A stretch of DNA of 64,000 nucleotides from CAYOSU01 sp964406735 (GCA_964406735.1 CAYOSU010000008.1:1-64000), one strand, 5' to 3'; shown: positions 1 through 8,700, counted from the stretch's first letter. A program made the numbers and translations. The notes: generated by a model from the letters alone, not told the origin.

Positions 1-35
1 GCAGAAAAAATCAGCATTACACAGGAGGGAGCATT

Positions 36-224
36 ATGCCATTTACCGCAAACCGCAAGCGACCGATACAGGTCAAATTCTTTGTAGACGAAAACGAGCT
101 TGCTGTCATCAAGCAGCGAATGACGGAGTTTTGAACGGACGATCTCAGCACCTATCTTCGCACGAGTGGGTACCGCCATGCCCTGCTTGCTAGCCCCAAT
201 AAAGGAGCTCATTTCTGTTTATAA
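36..224 (+). pseudogene. MobC-like plasmid mobilisation protein remnant
   Basis: An ATG at 36 follows a good ribosome binding site (aggaggga). The first 32 codons resemble the N-terminus of MobC/relaxosome accessory proteins (basic start, then a 'VxFFVDENELAVIKQRM' type ribbon-helix segment). A TGA at 132-134 interrupts it, and the same frame continues as TDDLSTYLRTSGYRHALLA before TAA at 222. MobC proteins usually read G-T-(D/R)-N-x-S-A-Y-x-R here, so the stop most simply comes from a GGA to TGA change. The C-terminus is also lost. This is a remnant of an integrated conjugative or mobilisable element. The family call is by motif resemblance only. Confidence 0.6.
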
Positions 225-230
225 CCTTAT

Positions 231-267
231 AAAAAATGAACAGGAATGAGCTAAATCATTCCTGTTC
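231..267 (-). terminator. Intrinsic terminator of the lipoprotein gene
   Basis: A perfect 12-bp stem (238-249 with 256-267, loop gctaaa) is followed on the minus strand by a run of T (complement of 231-236). It lies about 65 nt past the stop of the minus-strand lipoprotein gene. Confidence 0.8.
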
Positions 268-331
268 CACAAAATTAAACGATGCTGTTTACGAACGCTG
301 CAAAAAGCGCTTGTTTTTTATTATTCTTATA

Positions 332-658
332 TTACGCTCCAGTTGCAGGAGACCTTGACGGTGTAACGGTAGGCGTTGCAGACGGCGTTACCGTAGCGGA
401 CGGCGTAGGCGAGGTGGCTATCTCTGCGTACTTTTCAAGCTTAAGCTTGATGTCTTTAAGCTCCTGCTGTTCGGTTGCGGAGAGCTTTTTTATCCTTGCA
501 AGCAATGCGTCCGCCTTCGCCTTAGCGGCTGTCGGCGTTGCCTTTTCCCAATCGAAAGCGTTGTAGTCTGCCTTGATCTTTTTTGCGTTATCCTTGTTGC
601 AGGCGGCAAACGCCAAGCACAATATAACGCAGAGCGCAATTATCAATACTTTTTTCAT
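332..658 (-). CDS. Small lipoprotein with Ser/Thr/Pro-rich tail
   Basis: This 108-residue protein begins with a lipoprotein signal peptide (basic MKK, hydrophobic core, lipobox L-A-F-A-A-C with Cys20). The middle is charged and probably helical (Lys/Glu/Ala-rich, residues 25-78). The last 28 residues are a low-complexity Ser-Pro-Thr tail, a type that often acts as a wall-spanning linker. The start is supported by ggagg upstream (complement of about 668-672). The gene is monocistronic with its own terminator. I recognise no enzymatic domain. It is probably membrane-anchored on the outer face. Confidence 0.75.
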   Translation of the reverse strand: MKKVLIIALCVILCLAFAACNKDNAKKIKADYNAFDWEKATPTAAKAKADALLARIKKLSATEQQELKDIKLKLEKYAEIATSPTPSATVTPSATPTVTPSRSPATGA

Positions 659-845
659 TTTAACTATCCTCCGGATCGTTGATTGAACATAGTATTGACG
701 AAAAGAAATAAAATTATGTATCGATATAGGAAGACTGTTGTTAAAATCAACGTAAAACCTATATTTTTCTGTTCTCGTTAAGTAGAAGTAGTGATTTTTG
801 AATAAAAAATCTCAAAAAATAGTGAAAAAATTTTATCAATACCCC

Positions 846-874
846 TTGACTTAGAGGTTTATTTGGTCTAAAAT
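846..874 (+). promoter_or_regulatory. Sigma-A-type promoter for the Dabb gene
   Basis: TTGACT (846-851), 17 nt, TAAAAT (869-874). Transcription would start near 881, giving a leader of about 94 nt with two small hairpins before the ATG at 975. The rest of the 659-974 gap is AT-rich and shows nothing else clear. Confidence 0.65.
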
Positions 875-974
875 AAAAGCAATATTGTTTTTGATAAGGC
901 TCTGTATTTTTGAGCCCTGTGCCTTTAAGGCGTGGCTATTTGCCTTGAGGCGAATGGAGGTATTTGAAAGAACA

Positions 975-1265
975 ATGGTAAGACACATCGTTATGTACAA
1001 GCTCAAAGAGCCTACCGAGGCGAACAAGAAAGCGCTTGTAGATATGTTTAAGTCGATGCGAGGCAATATCGACGAGCTGCGTGGCGTAGAAGCCGGCTCG
1101 GATATACTCGGAACAGACAGAAGCTATGACGTCGTTTTGGTGACAACGTTTGACGACCTTGATGATTACTATGCTTATCAGGATAGCGAATATCACGTCA
1201 ACGTAGTAAAAAAATACGTTCATAGCGTAGTCGAAAAAGCAGTTGCGGTGGATTATAATTTCTGA
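975..1265 (+). CDS. Dabb (stress-responsive alpha/beta barrel) family protein
   Basis: The 96-residue product starts MVRHIVMYKLKE, the usual opening of Dabb-domain proteins (small dimeric alpha/beta barrels), and is full length for that family. Conserved features include the V-R/K-H-I-V start and the Y-x-x-S-x-H-x-x-V-V pattern in the C-terminal half (DSEYHVNVVKKYVHSVVEK). I chose the ATG at 975 because family members start there; ggagg at 956-960 is slightly far (14 nt). Upstream in-frame starts, including ATG 954, would add an atypical extension. The substrate is unknown; some Dabb relatives cyclise polyketides, but bacterial stand-alone members are mostly uncharacterised. Confidence 0.8.
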   Translation: MVRHIVMYKLKEPTEANKKALVDMFKSMRGNIDELRGVEAGSDILGTDRSYDVVLVTTFDDLDDYYAYQDSEYHVNVVKKYVHSVVEKAVAVDYNF

Positions 1266-1362
1266 TGAACAAACACAGGCGAAAAGAAGTGAATACGATC
1301 GTATGCAAGGGCAATGATAAGATTGCTTACTTTTCGACCCCCGCAAACAAAGGACAAACGAA

Positions 1363-1396
1363 GTCGCTCGAAATCTCTCTTTGAGCGACCTTTTTT
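1363..1396 (+). terminator. Hairpin with T-run between Dabb and DUF1846 genes
   Basis: Stem GTCGCTC (1363-1369) with GAGCGAC (1383-1389), followed by CTTTTTT. It ends only 30 nt before the DUF1846 ATG, too close for a promoter in between. It may therefore terminate the Dabb transcript with leaky readthrough, or act as an attenuator for a promoter inside the end of the Dabb gene (TATAAT at 1252-1257). Confidence 0.75.
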
Positions 1397-1426
1397 ATTG
1401 GATAGGAAATTTATGGAGGAAGACAA

Positions 1427-2911
1427 ATGAAAAAGATCGGTTTTGATAATGAAAAGTACGTTAAGATCCAGAGTGAAAGGATACTCCAAAGAATAAACGA
1501 CTTTGGCGGTAAGTTATACGTTGAATTCGGCGGCAAGCTGTTCGACGACCTTCACGCATCGAGAGTCTTGCCGGGATTTGAACCCGATGCGAAAGTAAGC
1601 TTATTAAAGACGATGAAGGATGATATAGAGGTAATAATCTGTATCTCCGCTCCATCGATCGAGGACAAGAAGATCCGTGCGGATTACGGCATTACTTATG
1701 ACGTAGAAGTGCTCAGAATAATCGATTCGCTCCGCTCGTATGGAATAAAGGTGGGTAGCATCGTCATAACGCAATATGAACATCAGTCGTCTGCAAAACT
1801 CTTCAAGCAAAAGCTCGAGAACCGTGGCGAGAAGGTATATATCCACAAGAAGACCAAGGGTTATCCCGTTGACGTCGATACCATCGTTTCCGAAGAAGGC
1901 TACGGCAAGAATCCGTTTATCGAGACAACGAGACCTCTCGTAGTAGTAACTGCACCGGGTCCCGGTAGCGGAAAGCTTGCGACCTGTCTTTCACAGCTTT
2001 ATCACGAGTTTAAACGTGGAAATAAGGCGGGTTATGCGAAGTTCGAGACCTTCCCCGTATGGAATCTGCCTCTTCGTCATCCCGTAAATATGGCTTACGA
2101 GGCGGCGACAGCAGACCTTAAAGATGTAAACCTCATCGATCACTTCCATTTGGAGGCTTACGGCGAAACGACGGTAAATTACAACAGAGACATTGAGGTA
2201 TTCCCCGTTGTCAAGAATATTTTGGAAAAAATAATGGGAGAAGACTGCCCGTATAAATCTCCTACAGATATGGGTGTCAATATGCTCGGCTTCTGCATCA
2301 CGGACGATGACGTCTGCAAGGAAGCATCCCGTCAGGAGATAATCCGCCGCTATTACCGTGCGCTTTGCGATTACAAGCAAGGTATTGCAGACGGTGAGAC
2401 CGTCGAAAGAATGGGTCTTTTGATGAAAGAGATGAGACTTACTCCCGCAGACAGAAAGGTCGTATCGAAGGCAAAGGAGAAGTCCGAGCTTGAAAACGGT
2501 AAGCCTGTCGTTGCGATAGAGCTTCCTCACGGCGAGATAATAACGGGCAAGGAGAGCGATATTTTGTCTGCATCGGCAGCATGCGTTCTTAACTGCATAA
2601 AGGTGCTTTCCGACATAAACGACGGTATCATGCTGCTTTCTCCCTCCGTAATACAGCCTATCGTAGACTTCAAGACCAAGATAGGACAGCCTGCAAGACT
2701 TAGCTTAGAGGAGGCACTTTTAGCGCTTTCCATTTGCGGAGCAACCAACGCAATGGCGGAGTTCTCTCTCAAAAAGCTCTCTGTTTTGAAGGACTGCCAA
2801 GCGCATTCGACCGTTATTTTGACGCCGCAGGACGAGAGAATGTTCAGAAATCTGAAGGTACAGTTCACTTGCGACCCCGAGTATCCCACGAAAAAGCTTT
2901 ATAATCTGTAA
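1427..2911 (+). CDS. DUF1846 domain-containing protein
   Basis: The 494-residue protein matches the DUF1846 family along its whole length. It starts KKIGFDNEKYVKIQSERI, has FGGKLFDDLHASRVLPGF near residues 33-52, and a glycine-rich nucleotide-binding-like loop (TAPGPGSGK) near residue 180, followed by conserved Arg/His/Asn-rich segments. Known structures of the family show a P-loop-like alpha/beta fold, but its reaction has not been established to my knowledge. ggagg sits a few bases before the ATG. The gene ends before a bidirectional terminator. Cytosolic; no signal peptide or membrane segment. Confidence 0.9.
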   Translation: MKKIGFDNEKYVKIQSERILQRINDFGGKLYVEFGGKLFDDLHASRVLPGFEPDAKVSLLKTMKDDIEVIICISAPSIEDKKIRADYGITYDVEVLRIIDSLRSYGIKVGSIVITQYEHQSSAKLFKQKLENRGEKVYIHKKTKGYPVDVDTIVSEEGYGKNPFIETTRPLVVVTAPGPGSGKLATCLSQLYHEFKRGNKAGYAKFETFPVWNLPLRHPVNMAYEAATADLKDVNLIDHFHLEAYGETTVNYNRDIEVFPVVKNILEKIMGEDCPYKSPTDMGVNMLGFCITDDDVCKEASRQEIIRRYYRALCDYKQGIADGETVERMGLLMKEMRLTPADRKVVSKAKEKSELENGKPVVAIELPHGEIITGKESDILSASAACVLNCIKVLSDINDGIMLLSPSVIQPIVDFKTKIGQPARLSLEEALLALSICGATNAMAEFSLKKLSVLKDCQAHSTVILTPQDERMFRNLKVQFTCDPEYPTKKLYNL

Positions 2912-2929
2912 AATATAAACGAAAAAATC

Positions 2930-2965
2930 AACAGCCCGAAAGGTCAACTTTCAGGCTGTTTTTTA
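2930..2965. terminator. Bidirectional terminator
   Basis: Stem 2930-2942 with 2948-2960 (13 positions, one C-A mismatch) is flanked by T-runs on both strands. It serves the convergent DUF1846 and PocR/AraC genes and overlaps the end of the latter. Confidence 0.85.
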
Positions 2966-3772
2966 TTTTGCGTTTTTGCGATATTCTCTCGGCGACGTGT
3001 CGAAGTGCTTTTTGAACACCTTTGAGAAATAATTGTAATCTGGGATCCCGCATTTTGCGGCAACGTCGGCTATTTTTGCGTCTGTCGAGACTAAAAGCTC
3101 GGCAGCTTTTGTCAGCCTGCGAGTTTTGATAAGATCCGCAGGTGTCATTGCGTAGCGATGGCGGCAAAACTCGTATATCTCCGATCGAGAAAGCGAAGTG
3201 GCATTCATGAGGCTTGCTACTTCAAGCTCGCTCGCAATGTTGCGTTCAATGAACTCTTCAAGCCTTATTTCAAGGCTTCCCGTACCGTCCTTCAGATATT
3301 CTTTAAGCTTTTCATACCCTGCACACGCTTCGAGTATTCTGAGTGCAGAGTATATTTTGTCTTGCGGAATAGTCGGAAGCTCGTCGTATTTCTGTTGTAG
3401 CTCTTGGTCTGCGCCGATATACTCCGATGGGACGGAGTTATCGCCCTTTATTTGCCCGATTGCGATAAAACCTACCGTCTCACCGTTTATGACGATAGGC
3501 GCTAAGCCTTCAAAAAGCCCTGCGTGGCAAATGTAGATCATAGCCTCGCCGCTTTTACGGCATTTTTCCGTTGCACGTTTGTCGCAGTCGATGCATTTTG
3601 CGTCAAGCCGTTCGTTTTTGCGCAAGCTTTGGCAAAAAGGCGATAGCCTTTCAGGATAATAGCAAAGCTCGTTGCCGTCGTGGTCGTATACGCATATCTT
3701 CATCGAGGTAAGGTTAAAAAAGTCTCTAAGCAACCCGTCCAGCGAGCCATTGTTGTTGAAATTAGTAATCAT
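2963..3772 (-). CDS. AraC family regulator with PocR sensory domain
   Basis: This 269-residue protein combines an N-terminal PocR-type ligand domain (residues ~10-150) with a C-terminal AraC double helix-turn-helix (~170-266). In the sensory part C-I-D-C and a later Y-I-C-H-A-G-L motif are typical of PocR domains, followed by APIVINGETVGFIAIGQI. The HTH region shows the usual DVAAKCGIPDYNYFSKVFKKHF. It is divergent from the FGGY-kinase sugar operon at 3873 and is the obvious candidate regulator of it. Upstream (minus strand) TTGAAT-17 nt-TATAAT lies about 29 nt before the ATG; no clear Shine-Dalgarno is seen. PocR domains are thought to bind small hydrocarbon derivatives or polyols. Confidence 0.9.
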   Translation of the reverse strand: MITNFNNNGSLDGLLRDFFNLTSMKICVYDHDGNELCYYPERLSPFCQSLRKNERLDAKCIDCDKRATEKCRKSGEAMIYICHAGLFEGLAPIVINGETVGFIAIGQIKGDNSVPSEYIGADQELQQKYDELPTIPQDKIYSALRILEACAGYEKLKEYLKDGTGSLEIRLEEFIERNIASELEVASLMNATSLSRSEIYEFCRHRYAMTPADLIKTRRLTKAAELLVSTDAKIADVAAKCGIPDYNYFSKVFKKHFDTSPREYRKNAK

Positions 3773-3872
3773 AAATACGAATTTACCATAAATTTTTATA
3801 TATTATACTATAATTTTTAATAATATTCAAATAAAATGAGAGTATAAAAGTATTTTCAAGGAGGGAAGTCTT

Positions 3873-5333
3873 GTGAATATGCTTTGTATAGATGTCGGAA
3901 CGACTGCCTCGAAGGCACAAGTATTCGACGAAGAGGGCGAAATATTGTTCTATCGTTCTGTGGAGTGTCCTCTTATCACGCAAAACGGCGAAAGGTACGT
4001 CGATATCGTTGCGATAACGGCTGCCGTAAAGGAGCTTATCAAAGAGGCGGCAACGTCTGTTGAGATAGACTCTGTGGCGTTCTCTTCATTTGGCGAGTCG
4101 TGCGTTGTCTTAGACGAAAATGACGAGGTGATAGCGTACCCAATGCTGTATACGGACACTCGGGGAGAGTCCGAAGCAAAGGATATAGAGCAGCTTTTCG
4201 GGCGAAAGAGTGTATTTGAAAGGACGGGAACCGTTCCGCATTCAATGTATACCGTTTCAAAGCTTATGTGGCTCAAAAATAACGAACCGAGGTTTGATAC
4301 TGCGGACAAGGTATTCCTCATCGGAGATTATTTCGGCTATCTTCTTACAGGTAAAAGAGTTATAGACTACTCTCTTGCGGCGAGAACGGGCGTTTTTAAC
4401 GTAACGAGCAAATGCTTTGACAAAGATATGCTGAAAGAGATTGATCTTCCGATAGAGCTTTTTTCGACTCCTATGCCGATAGGGACTGTAGTCGGCGCGG
4501 TATCTGAAAAAGCTGTTAAGGAGCTTAGCTTAAAGTCTGAATGCGTATTGGTGCTTGGCGGACACGATCAGGTACTTGCTTGCATAGGCTCGGGCGTTAC
4601 CAAGGCTGGCGAATGCGCCGACGGCATGGGTACTGTGGAGTGCATCACGGCAATATTTGATAAGCCAAAGCTCGATATAGCCTTTGGAAATATGGGCTAT
4701 TGCGTCGTGCCATTTCTTGATGACTTATATTGCACTTATATGTTCAACTACACGTCTAACGTAGTCGTGAATTGGTTTAGAAAGGACGTTTTGCATGGCT
4801 ATAAGGGTGAATATGAAAGTCAATTTGAATACCTTGAGGGAAGTAGCGCCCCATCCGACGTACTACTTCTTCCGTATTTTGCAGGCTCTGCTACGCCAAA
4901 GCAGGACATGAATGCAAAGGGTGCAATTCTTAACCTCACAGACAAGACGAGAGACGTAGATATTTATAGGGCGATACTCGAGGGGACTTCTTTTGAAATG
5001 AAAGTCAATCTTGAAACGGGTAGTATATATGGCATAAACGCAAAAGTATTGACTGCAACGGGCGGCGGTGCAAATTCGAGGCTTTGGCTTCAAATAAAGT
5101 CCGATATTCTCGGACTTCCCGTAAAAACGCTTCGCTCGTCGGAGGGAGGACTTTGCGGCCTTGCTATATTATCCGCAGTTGCGCTCTCGATAGCAAATGA
5201 CATTGACGAGGCTATAAAAATATTCGTCCGCTTTGGGGATACAGTTACGCCGAGCGATGAGTATAAGGAAACGTACGATAAAAAGTACGCGAAATACAAG
5301 AGATTATATGATATATTAAAGGAGATAAATTGA
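3873..5333 (+). CDS. FGGY family carbohydrate kinase
   Basis: The 486-residue protein has the FGGY/actin-like ATPase fold: N-terminal phosphate-binding DVGTTASKAQVF, the catalytic-Asp motif L-G-G-H-D-Q, and the C-terminal adenosine motif TGGGANSRLWLQIKSDIL. It should phosphorylate a ketose or polyol with ATP. The start is a GTG at 3873 with aaggaggg about 8 nt upstream; ATG 3879 is an alternative. First gene of a tight operon: the isomerase ATG follows its stop by one base. Sequence does not reveal the sugar. The neighbours (isomerase, class II aldolase) suggest a ketose phosphate that is then cleaved. Confidence 0.9.
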   Translation: MNMLCIDVGTTASKAQVFDEEGEILFYRSVECPLITQNGERYVDIVAITAAVKELIKEAATSVEIDSVAFSSFGESCVVLDENDEVIAYPMLYTDTRGESEAKDIEQLFGRKSVFERTGTVPHSMYTVSKLMWLKNNEPRFDTADKVFLIGDYFGYLLTGKRVIDYSLAARTGVFNVTSKCFDKDMLKEIDLPIELFSTPMPIGTVVGAVSEKAVKELSLKSECVLVLGGHDQVLACIGSGVTKAGECADGMGTVECITAIFDKPKLDIAFGNMGYCVVPFLDDLYCTYMFNYTSNVVVNWFRKDVLHGYKGEYESQFEYLEGSSAPSDVLLLPYFAGSATPKQDMNAKGAILNLTDKTRDVDIYRAILEGTSFEMKVNLETGSIYGINAKVLTATGGGANSRLWLQIKSDILGLPVKTLRSSEGGLCGLAILSAVALSIANDIDEAIKIFVRFGDTVTPSDEYKETYDKKYAKYKRLYDILKEIN

Positions 5334-5334
5334 T

Positions 5335-6729
5335 ATGAAATTTGCATTATTTTTCGGCAACCGTGGCTTTATGCCCGGAGAACTAATAACGGGCGCAAGA
5401 AAGGATATGATCGAGGCGGTAACGAGAGCCGGGCACGAGTATATCGCAATGGACGAGGAGCTAACTCGTTACGGTGCGATAGAGACGAGAGATGAGGGCA
5501 GAATGTACCACGATTGGTTGAAGAGCCACGAGGGTGAATATGACGGCGTAATACTCTGCATGCCGATATTTATCGATGAAAACGGTGCTGTAACGGCATT
5601 GCAGGACGCTGGCGTACCCATTTTGATGCAGGCGTATCCCGACGAGATAGGCAAGATGGACTTCAGGTACAGGAGAGACGCATATTGCGGCAAGTTCTCG
5701 GTAACGGACGTATTTTATCAATACAAGATACCGTTCACCGTATTAAAACCGCACGTCGTACATCCGTTAAGCAAAGAGTTTGCTGAAAACCTTGATGAGT
5801 TCGCTGCAATATGCCGTGTCGTTAAGGGAATGAAGAGGTTCAATTTAGGCTGTATCGGAGCAAGGACGACGGCGTTCAAGACCGTGCGTTTTGACGAGGT
5901 AACACTCCAAAGATACGGAATAAACGTTGAGAGCTTCGATCTTTCGGAGTTGGTATATAAGGTGGGCCGGAAATCGGACGACGACGTTGCCGTTGTAGAG
6001 AAGATGGCGGCGCTTGAACGCTATACTGATTTCAGTCGTGTCCCAATGGCGAATAAGATCACGTTAGCAAAAATTTCCGTCGTAATAGATGAGTATATCG
6101 AAGAATATCACCTCGATGCGATAACGCTCCGTTGTTGGAACGAGATGGAGACGATATTAAGGGTATGCCCGTGCGTACTGCTTTCAGAGCTTAACGACAG
6201 AGGCATAGTTGCGTCCTGCGAGATAGACTTAACGTCTGCTATCACCATGAGGGCGATGTCGCTTGCGAGCCAAAAGCCGACGGCATGCCTTGATTGGAAT
6301 AACAATTACGGCGACGATCCGAACAAAGTAATACTATTCCATTGCGGACCTGTTGCTCAGACTTTAATGGACGGCAATGGCACTGTTACCGAACATAAAA
6401 TGTTCGCAAAGGGAGACCCGGGCAGCGGCTGGGGTACGAACGAGGGCAGGATAAAGGCGTTCGACATGACGTTCTCAAACGGCTTTACCGAAGACGGTAA
6501 GTTCAAAGTGTACGTCAGCGAGGCACGCTTTACTGGAGAACCAATCGAGGATGGATTTTTCGGATGCGGCGGCGTAGCAGAGATCCCCGACCTTCAGAAC
6601 AAGCTCATAAGGCTTGCTAAAGGCGGCTTCAAGCACCATACGACGGTTGGCGTGGGGCATATGAAGAGCGTTTTGGAAGAAGCGTTTAAGACTTACCTTA
6701 ACTACGAAGTGGTTGAAATAGGAGAATAA
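5335..6729 (+). CDS. L-fucose/L-arabinose isomerase family protein
   Basis: The 464-residue protein belongs to the fucose/arabinose isomerase superfamily, which converts aldoses to ketoses with a divalent metal. It shows a Rossmann-like N-terminal half (DGVILCMPIFIDENG near residues 75-90), a probable metal-ligand Glu in RCWNEME, the conserved C-E-I-D-L-T-S-A segment, and a late H-F/H-H-T-T-V-G-V-G-H region that may supply the His ligand. It is more like the poorly characterised short group than classical FucI (about 590 residues). Second gene of the operon. It would supply the ketose for the kinase encoded upstream. Confidence 0.85.
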   Translation: MKFALFFGNRGFMPGELITGARKDMIEAVTRAGHEYIAMDEELTRYGAIETRDEGRMYHDWLKSHEGEYDGVILCMPIFIDENGAVTALQDAGVPILMQAYPDEIGKMDFRYRRDAYCGKFSVTDVFYQYKIPFTVLKPHVVHPLSKEFAENLDEFAAICRVVKGMKRFNLGCIGARTTAFKTVRFDEVTLQRYGINVESFDLSELVYKVGRKSDDDVAVVEKMAALERYTDFSRVPMANKITLAKISVVIDEYIEEYHLDAITLRCWNEMETILRVCPCVLLSELNDRGIVASCEIDLTSAITMRAMSLASQKPTACLDWNNNYGDDPNKVILFHCGPVAQTLMDGNGTVTEHKMFAKGDPGSGWGTNEGRIKAFDMTFSNGFTEDGKFKVYVSEARFTGEPIEDGFFGCGGVAEIPDLQNKLIRLAKGGFKHHTTVGVGHMKSVLEEAFKTYLNYEVVEIGE

Positions 6730-6731
6730 TT

Positions 6732-7577
6732 ATGATAGTAGGCTTAAAAGAGGTTTGCGAAGACGCGAGAAAAAGAGGTATAGCCGTCGGGTCGTTCAAT
6801 ACGCCCAACACGGAAAGCCTTATTGCGGTATTGGAGGCGGCGGAAAAGCTCGATCTTCCGATAATAATAGCACACGCACAGTGCCATGAATCCGTTGCAC
6901 CGCTTGATAGGATAGGTCCTTGCATGGTAGCGCTTGCAAAGCAAAGTAGTGCCAAGGTATGCGTTCACCTTGACCACGGTGAGGATTTCGATTATGTCAA
7001 GCGAGCGATAGCGCACGGCTTTACGTCGGTCATGATAGACTATTCTACTCAGTCATACGAGGAGAATCTTAAAGGCACGAAAGAGGTCGTAGAATATGCA
7101 CACGCAAATGGCGTTGACGTAGAAGCAGAGCTTGGTGCATTGCCTCAAAGAGAGGGCGGCGGCGAGTCGTTGGTGAAAAAAGAGGATCTGTACACACGCC
7201 CCGAATTAGTCGAGGAATTTGTCTCAAAAACGGGAGTAGACGCACTTGCGATAGCGTTCGGCACGGCGCACGGAATATACAAAGAAAAGCCGCAGCTCAA
7301 TTTTGATATAATATCCGAAGTTAGGAAAAAAACGAACGTGCCATTAGTAATGCATGGTGGAAGCGGCATCTCTCACGAGGAGTATAGAGAGGTAATACGT
7401 CGAGGTATAACAAAGATAAATTACTATACCTATATGGCGTACGAGGGGTATGATGCGGCAAAAAATATGACGGCAAAGATACGGTCTACTTTCTATCACG
7501 ACTTGGCGTTAGAAGCAAAAAACGCCATGGAGAAAAACGTTGAGGAGACGTTAAAGGTCTTTGCGAATATAAAGTGA
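6732..7577 (+). CDS. Class II (zinc) ketose-phosphate aldolase, FBA/GatY type
   Basis: The 281-residue protein has the class II aldolase hallmarks: V-H-L-D-H-G-E-D with the first zinc His near residue 80, E-A-E-L-G near residue 132, G-T-A-H-G-x-Y with the second zinc His, and M-H-G-G-S-G with the third. It cleaves a ketose phosphate to dihydroxyacetone phosphate plus an aldehyde. The operon has only one kinase, so the substrate may be a ketose 1-phosphate rather than a bisphosphate (inference). Its ATG follows the isomerase stop by two bases with aggag upstream. Alternatives: tagatose-1,6-bisphosphate or fructose-1,6-bisphosphate aldolase. Confidence 0.9.
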   Translation: MIVGLKEVCEDARKRGIAVGSFNTPNTESLIAVLEAAEKLDLPIIIAHAQCHESVAPLDRIGPCMVALAKQSSAKVCVHLDHGEDFDYVKRAIAHGFTSVMIDYSTQSYEENLKGTKEVVEYAHANGVDVEAELGALPQREGGGESLVKKEDLYTRPELVEEFVSKTGVDALAIAFGTAHGIYKEKPQLNFDIISEVRKKTNVPLVMHGGSGISHEEYREVIRRGITKINYYTYMAYEGYDAAKNMTAKIRSTFYHDLALEAKNAMEKNVEETLKVFANIK

Positions 7578-7584
7578 GGTCGGT

Positions 7585-8493
7585 ATGGATAAAAGAATAT
7601 CAAATCCCGAACAGATAGCGTATGTCAAAAGGCTGACGCTTTGCGGCGGAAAAGAGGACGGATTGAGAATAATAGAGGTCGATACGGGGCGCATACGCTT
7701 CTGGCTGAATGAAAGCAAGGCTCTTGACGTAGCTCGTCTTTGGCACGACGGAAAAAATATAGGCTTTCTCTCAAAGAACGGACTTACTAAGAGGGAAATT
7801 CCTTTTTCAAAACGCTTTGAGGGAGGCATGCTTTATACTTGCGGACTTGATAGCGTTGGCGGAAGAGAGGGCTTCGAAACACACGGAAGCTTGCACAATA
7901 TCCCGGCATTAGTGAAAAGAGCGGAATGCGACGGCGAAAAAATAGTAGTAGAGGCGGAAATTTGCGATACGGAACTGTTCGGCAAAGATCTGAAATTAAA
8001 AAGATGTGTATCGTGCGATGTTCTCGGCGAGAGCGTACGCATTGAGGATACGCTTGAAAACGTCGGAACGAAAGATGAAAACTACTGCCTTTTGTATCAC
8101 GTCAACGTCGGTTATCCGATGCTTTCGGAAGAGACTACGATAAATGCGCCTGCGAAAAAGATAGTGCCAAGGACGGAGTACGCAGAAAAGTGCTTGGAAG
8201 AGCGTAGCGTTTTCTTGCCACCCAAGGACAACGAAGAGGAAAGATGCTACTTTTTAAGCTTAGAAGAACCAAGAGTAACGGTAAAAAGCGAGCAACTTTC
8301 AAAAGAGTTGACTCTCACGTACTCGGGTGATACTTTACCGCATTTCGTGCAGTGGAACTCCAATGCATCGTACGATTACGCACTTGGGATCGAACCGTCA
8401 ACTACAATGCTTGACGAGCGGTTTGAATATAAAAAGCTGTATCCAAACGAGGAAGTTCGCTTCTTTGTAAACGTAGAAGTAAAGAATATATGA
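7585..8493 (+). CDS. DUF4432 / aldose 1-epimerase-like protein
   Basis: The 302-residue protein resembles the DUF4432 branch of the galactose-mutarotase fold. Visible marks are C-G-L-D-S-V-G-G after the first third, T-H-G-S-L-H-N-I-P-A (family THGRI-like motif), Y-H-V-N-V-G-Y-P and a late I-E-P-S-T glutamate. Members probably interconvert sugar anomers or related epimers. It ends the sugar operon, seven bases after the aldolase. Together the four genes would do mutarotation, isomerisation, phosphorylation and retro-aldol cleavage of one sugar. Confidence 0.8.
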   Translation: MDKRISNPEQIAYVKRLTLCGGKEDGLRIIEVDTGRIRFWLNESKALDVARLWHDGKNIGFLSKNGLTKREIPFSKRFEGGMLYTCGLDSVGGREGFETHGSLHNIPALVKRAECDGEKIVVEAEICDTELFGKDLKLKRCVSCDVLGESVRIEDTLENVGTKDENYCLLYHVNVGYPMLSEETTINAPAKKIVPRTEYAEKCLEERSVFLPPKDNEEERCYFLSLEEPRVTVKSEQLSKELTLTYSGDTLPHFVQWNSNASYDYALGIEPSTTMLDERFEYKKLYPNEEVRFFVNVEVKNI

Positions 8494-8505
8494 TCGAATG
8501 ATTGT

Positions 8506-8538
8506 GATACGCCTTGAAAGTTGTTTTTAAGGCGTATC
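8506..8538 (+). terminator. Hairpin after the sugar operon
   Basis: A perfect 10-bp stem GATACGCCTT (8506-8515) with AAGGCGTATC (8529-8538) lies just past the DUF4432 stop. The following T-tract is poor, so termination efficiency is uncertain. Confidence 0.6.
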
Positions 8539-8654
8539 GTATTAAATTGCAGTGCTTAGTAGAAGAAAAATGCCGCTATGATGGGCGAATGAGCCAAACG
8601 AGCAATAGAAAAGAAAAACAATAGGACAAATTTTGTCAACCCCCGTGATTTTGC

Positions 8655-8683
8655 TTGACATTTTGCGCAATTTATTCCATAAT
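8655..8683 (+). promoter_or_regulatory. Promoter of tRNA-Gln
   Basis: TTGACA (8655-8660), 17 nt, CATAAT (8678-8683), 17 nt before the mature tRNA 5' end. Confidence 0.75.
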
Positions 8684-8700
8684 ACAAAAGCTAAATTTAA

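Noticed and set aside
36..224. TGA read as tryptophan or selenocysteine in the MobC-like frame
   Set aside because: TGA ends many intact genes in the window, no selenocysteine hairpin is visible, and the homologous position is normally Gly. A nonsense mutation is simpler.
332..430. Repeated GGCGTTGC/GACGGCG words as a tandem repeat element
   Set aside because: They encode the Ser/Thr/Pro tail of the lipoprotein and are explained by low-complexity coding.
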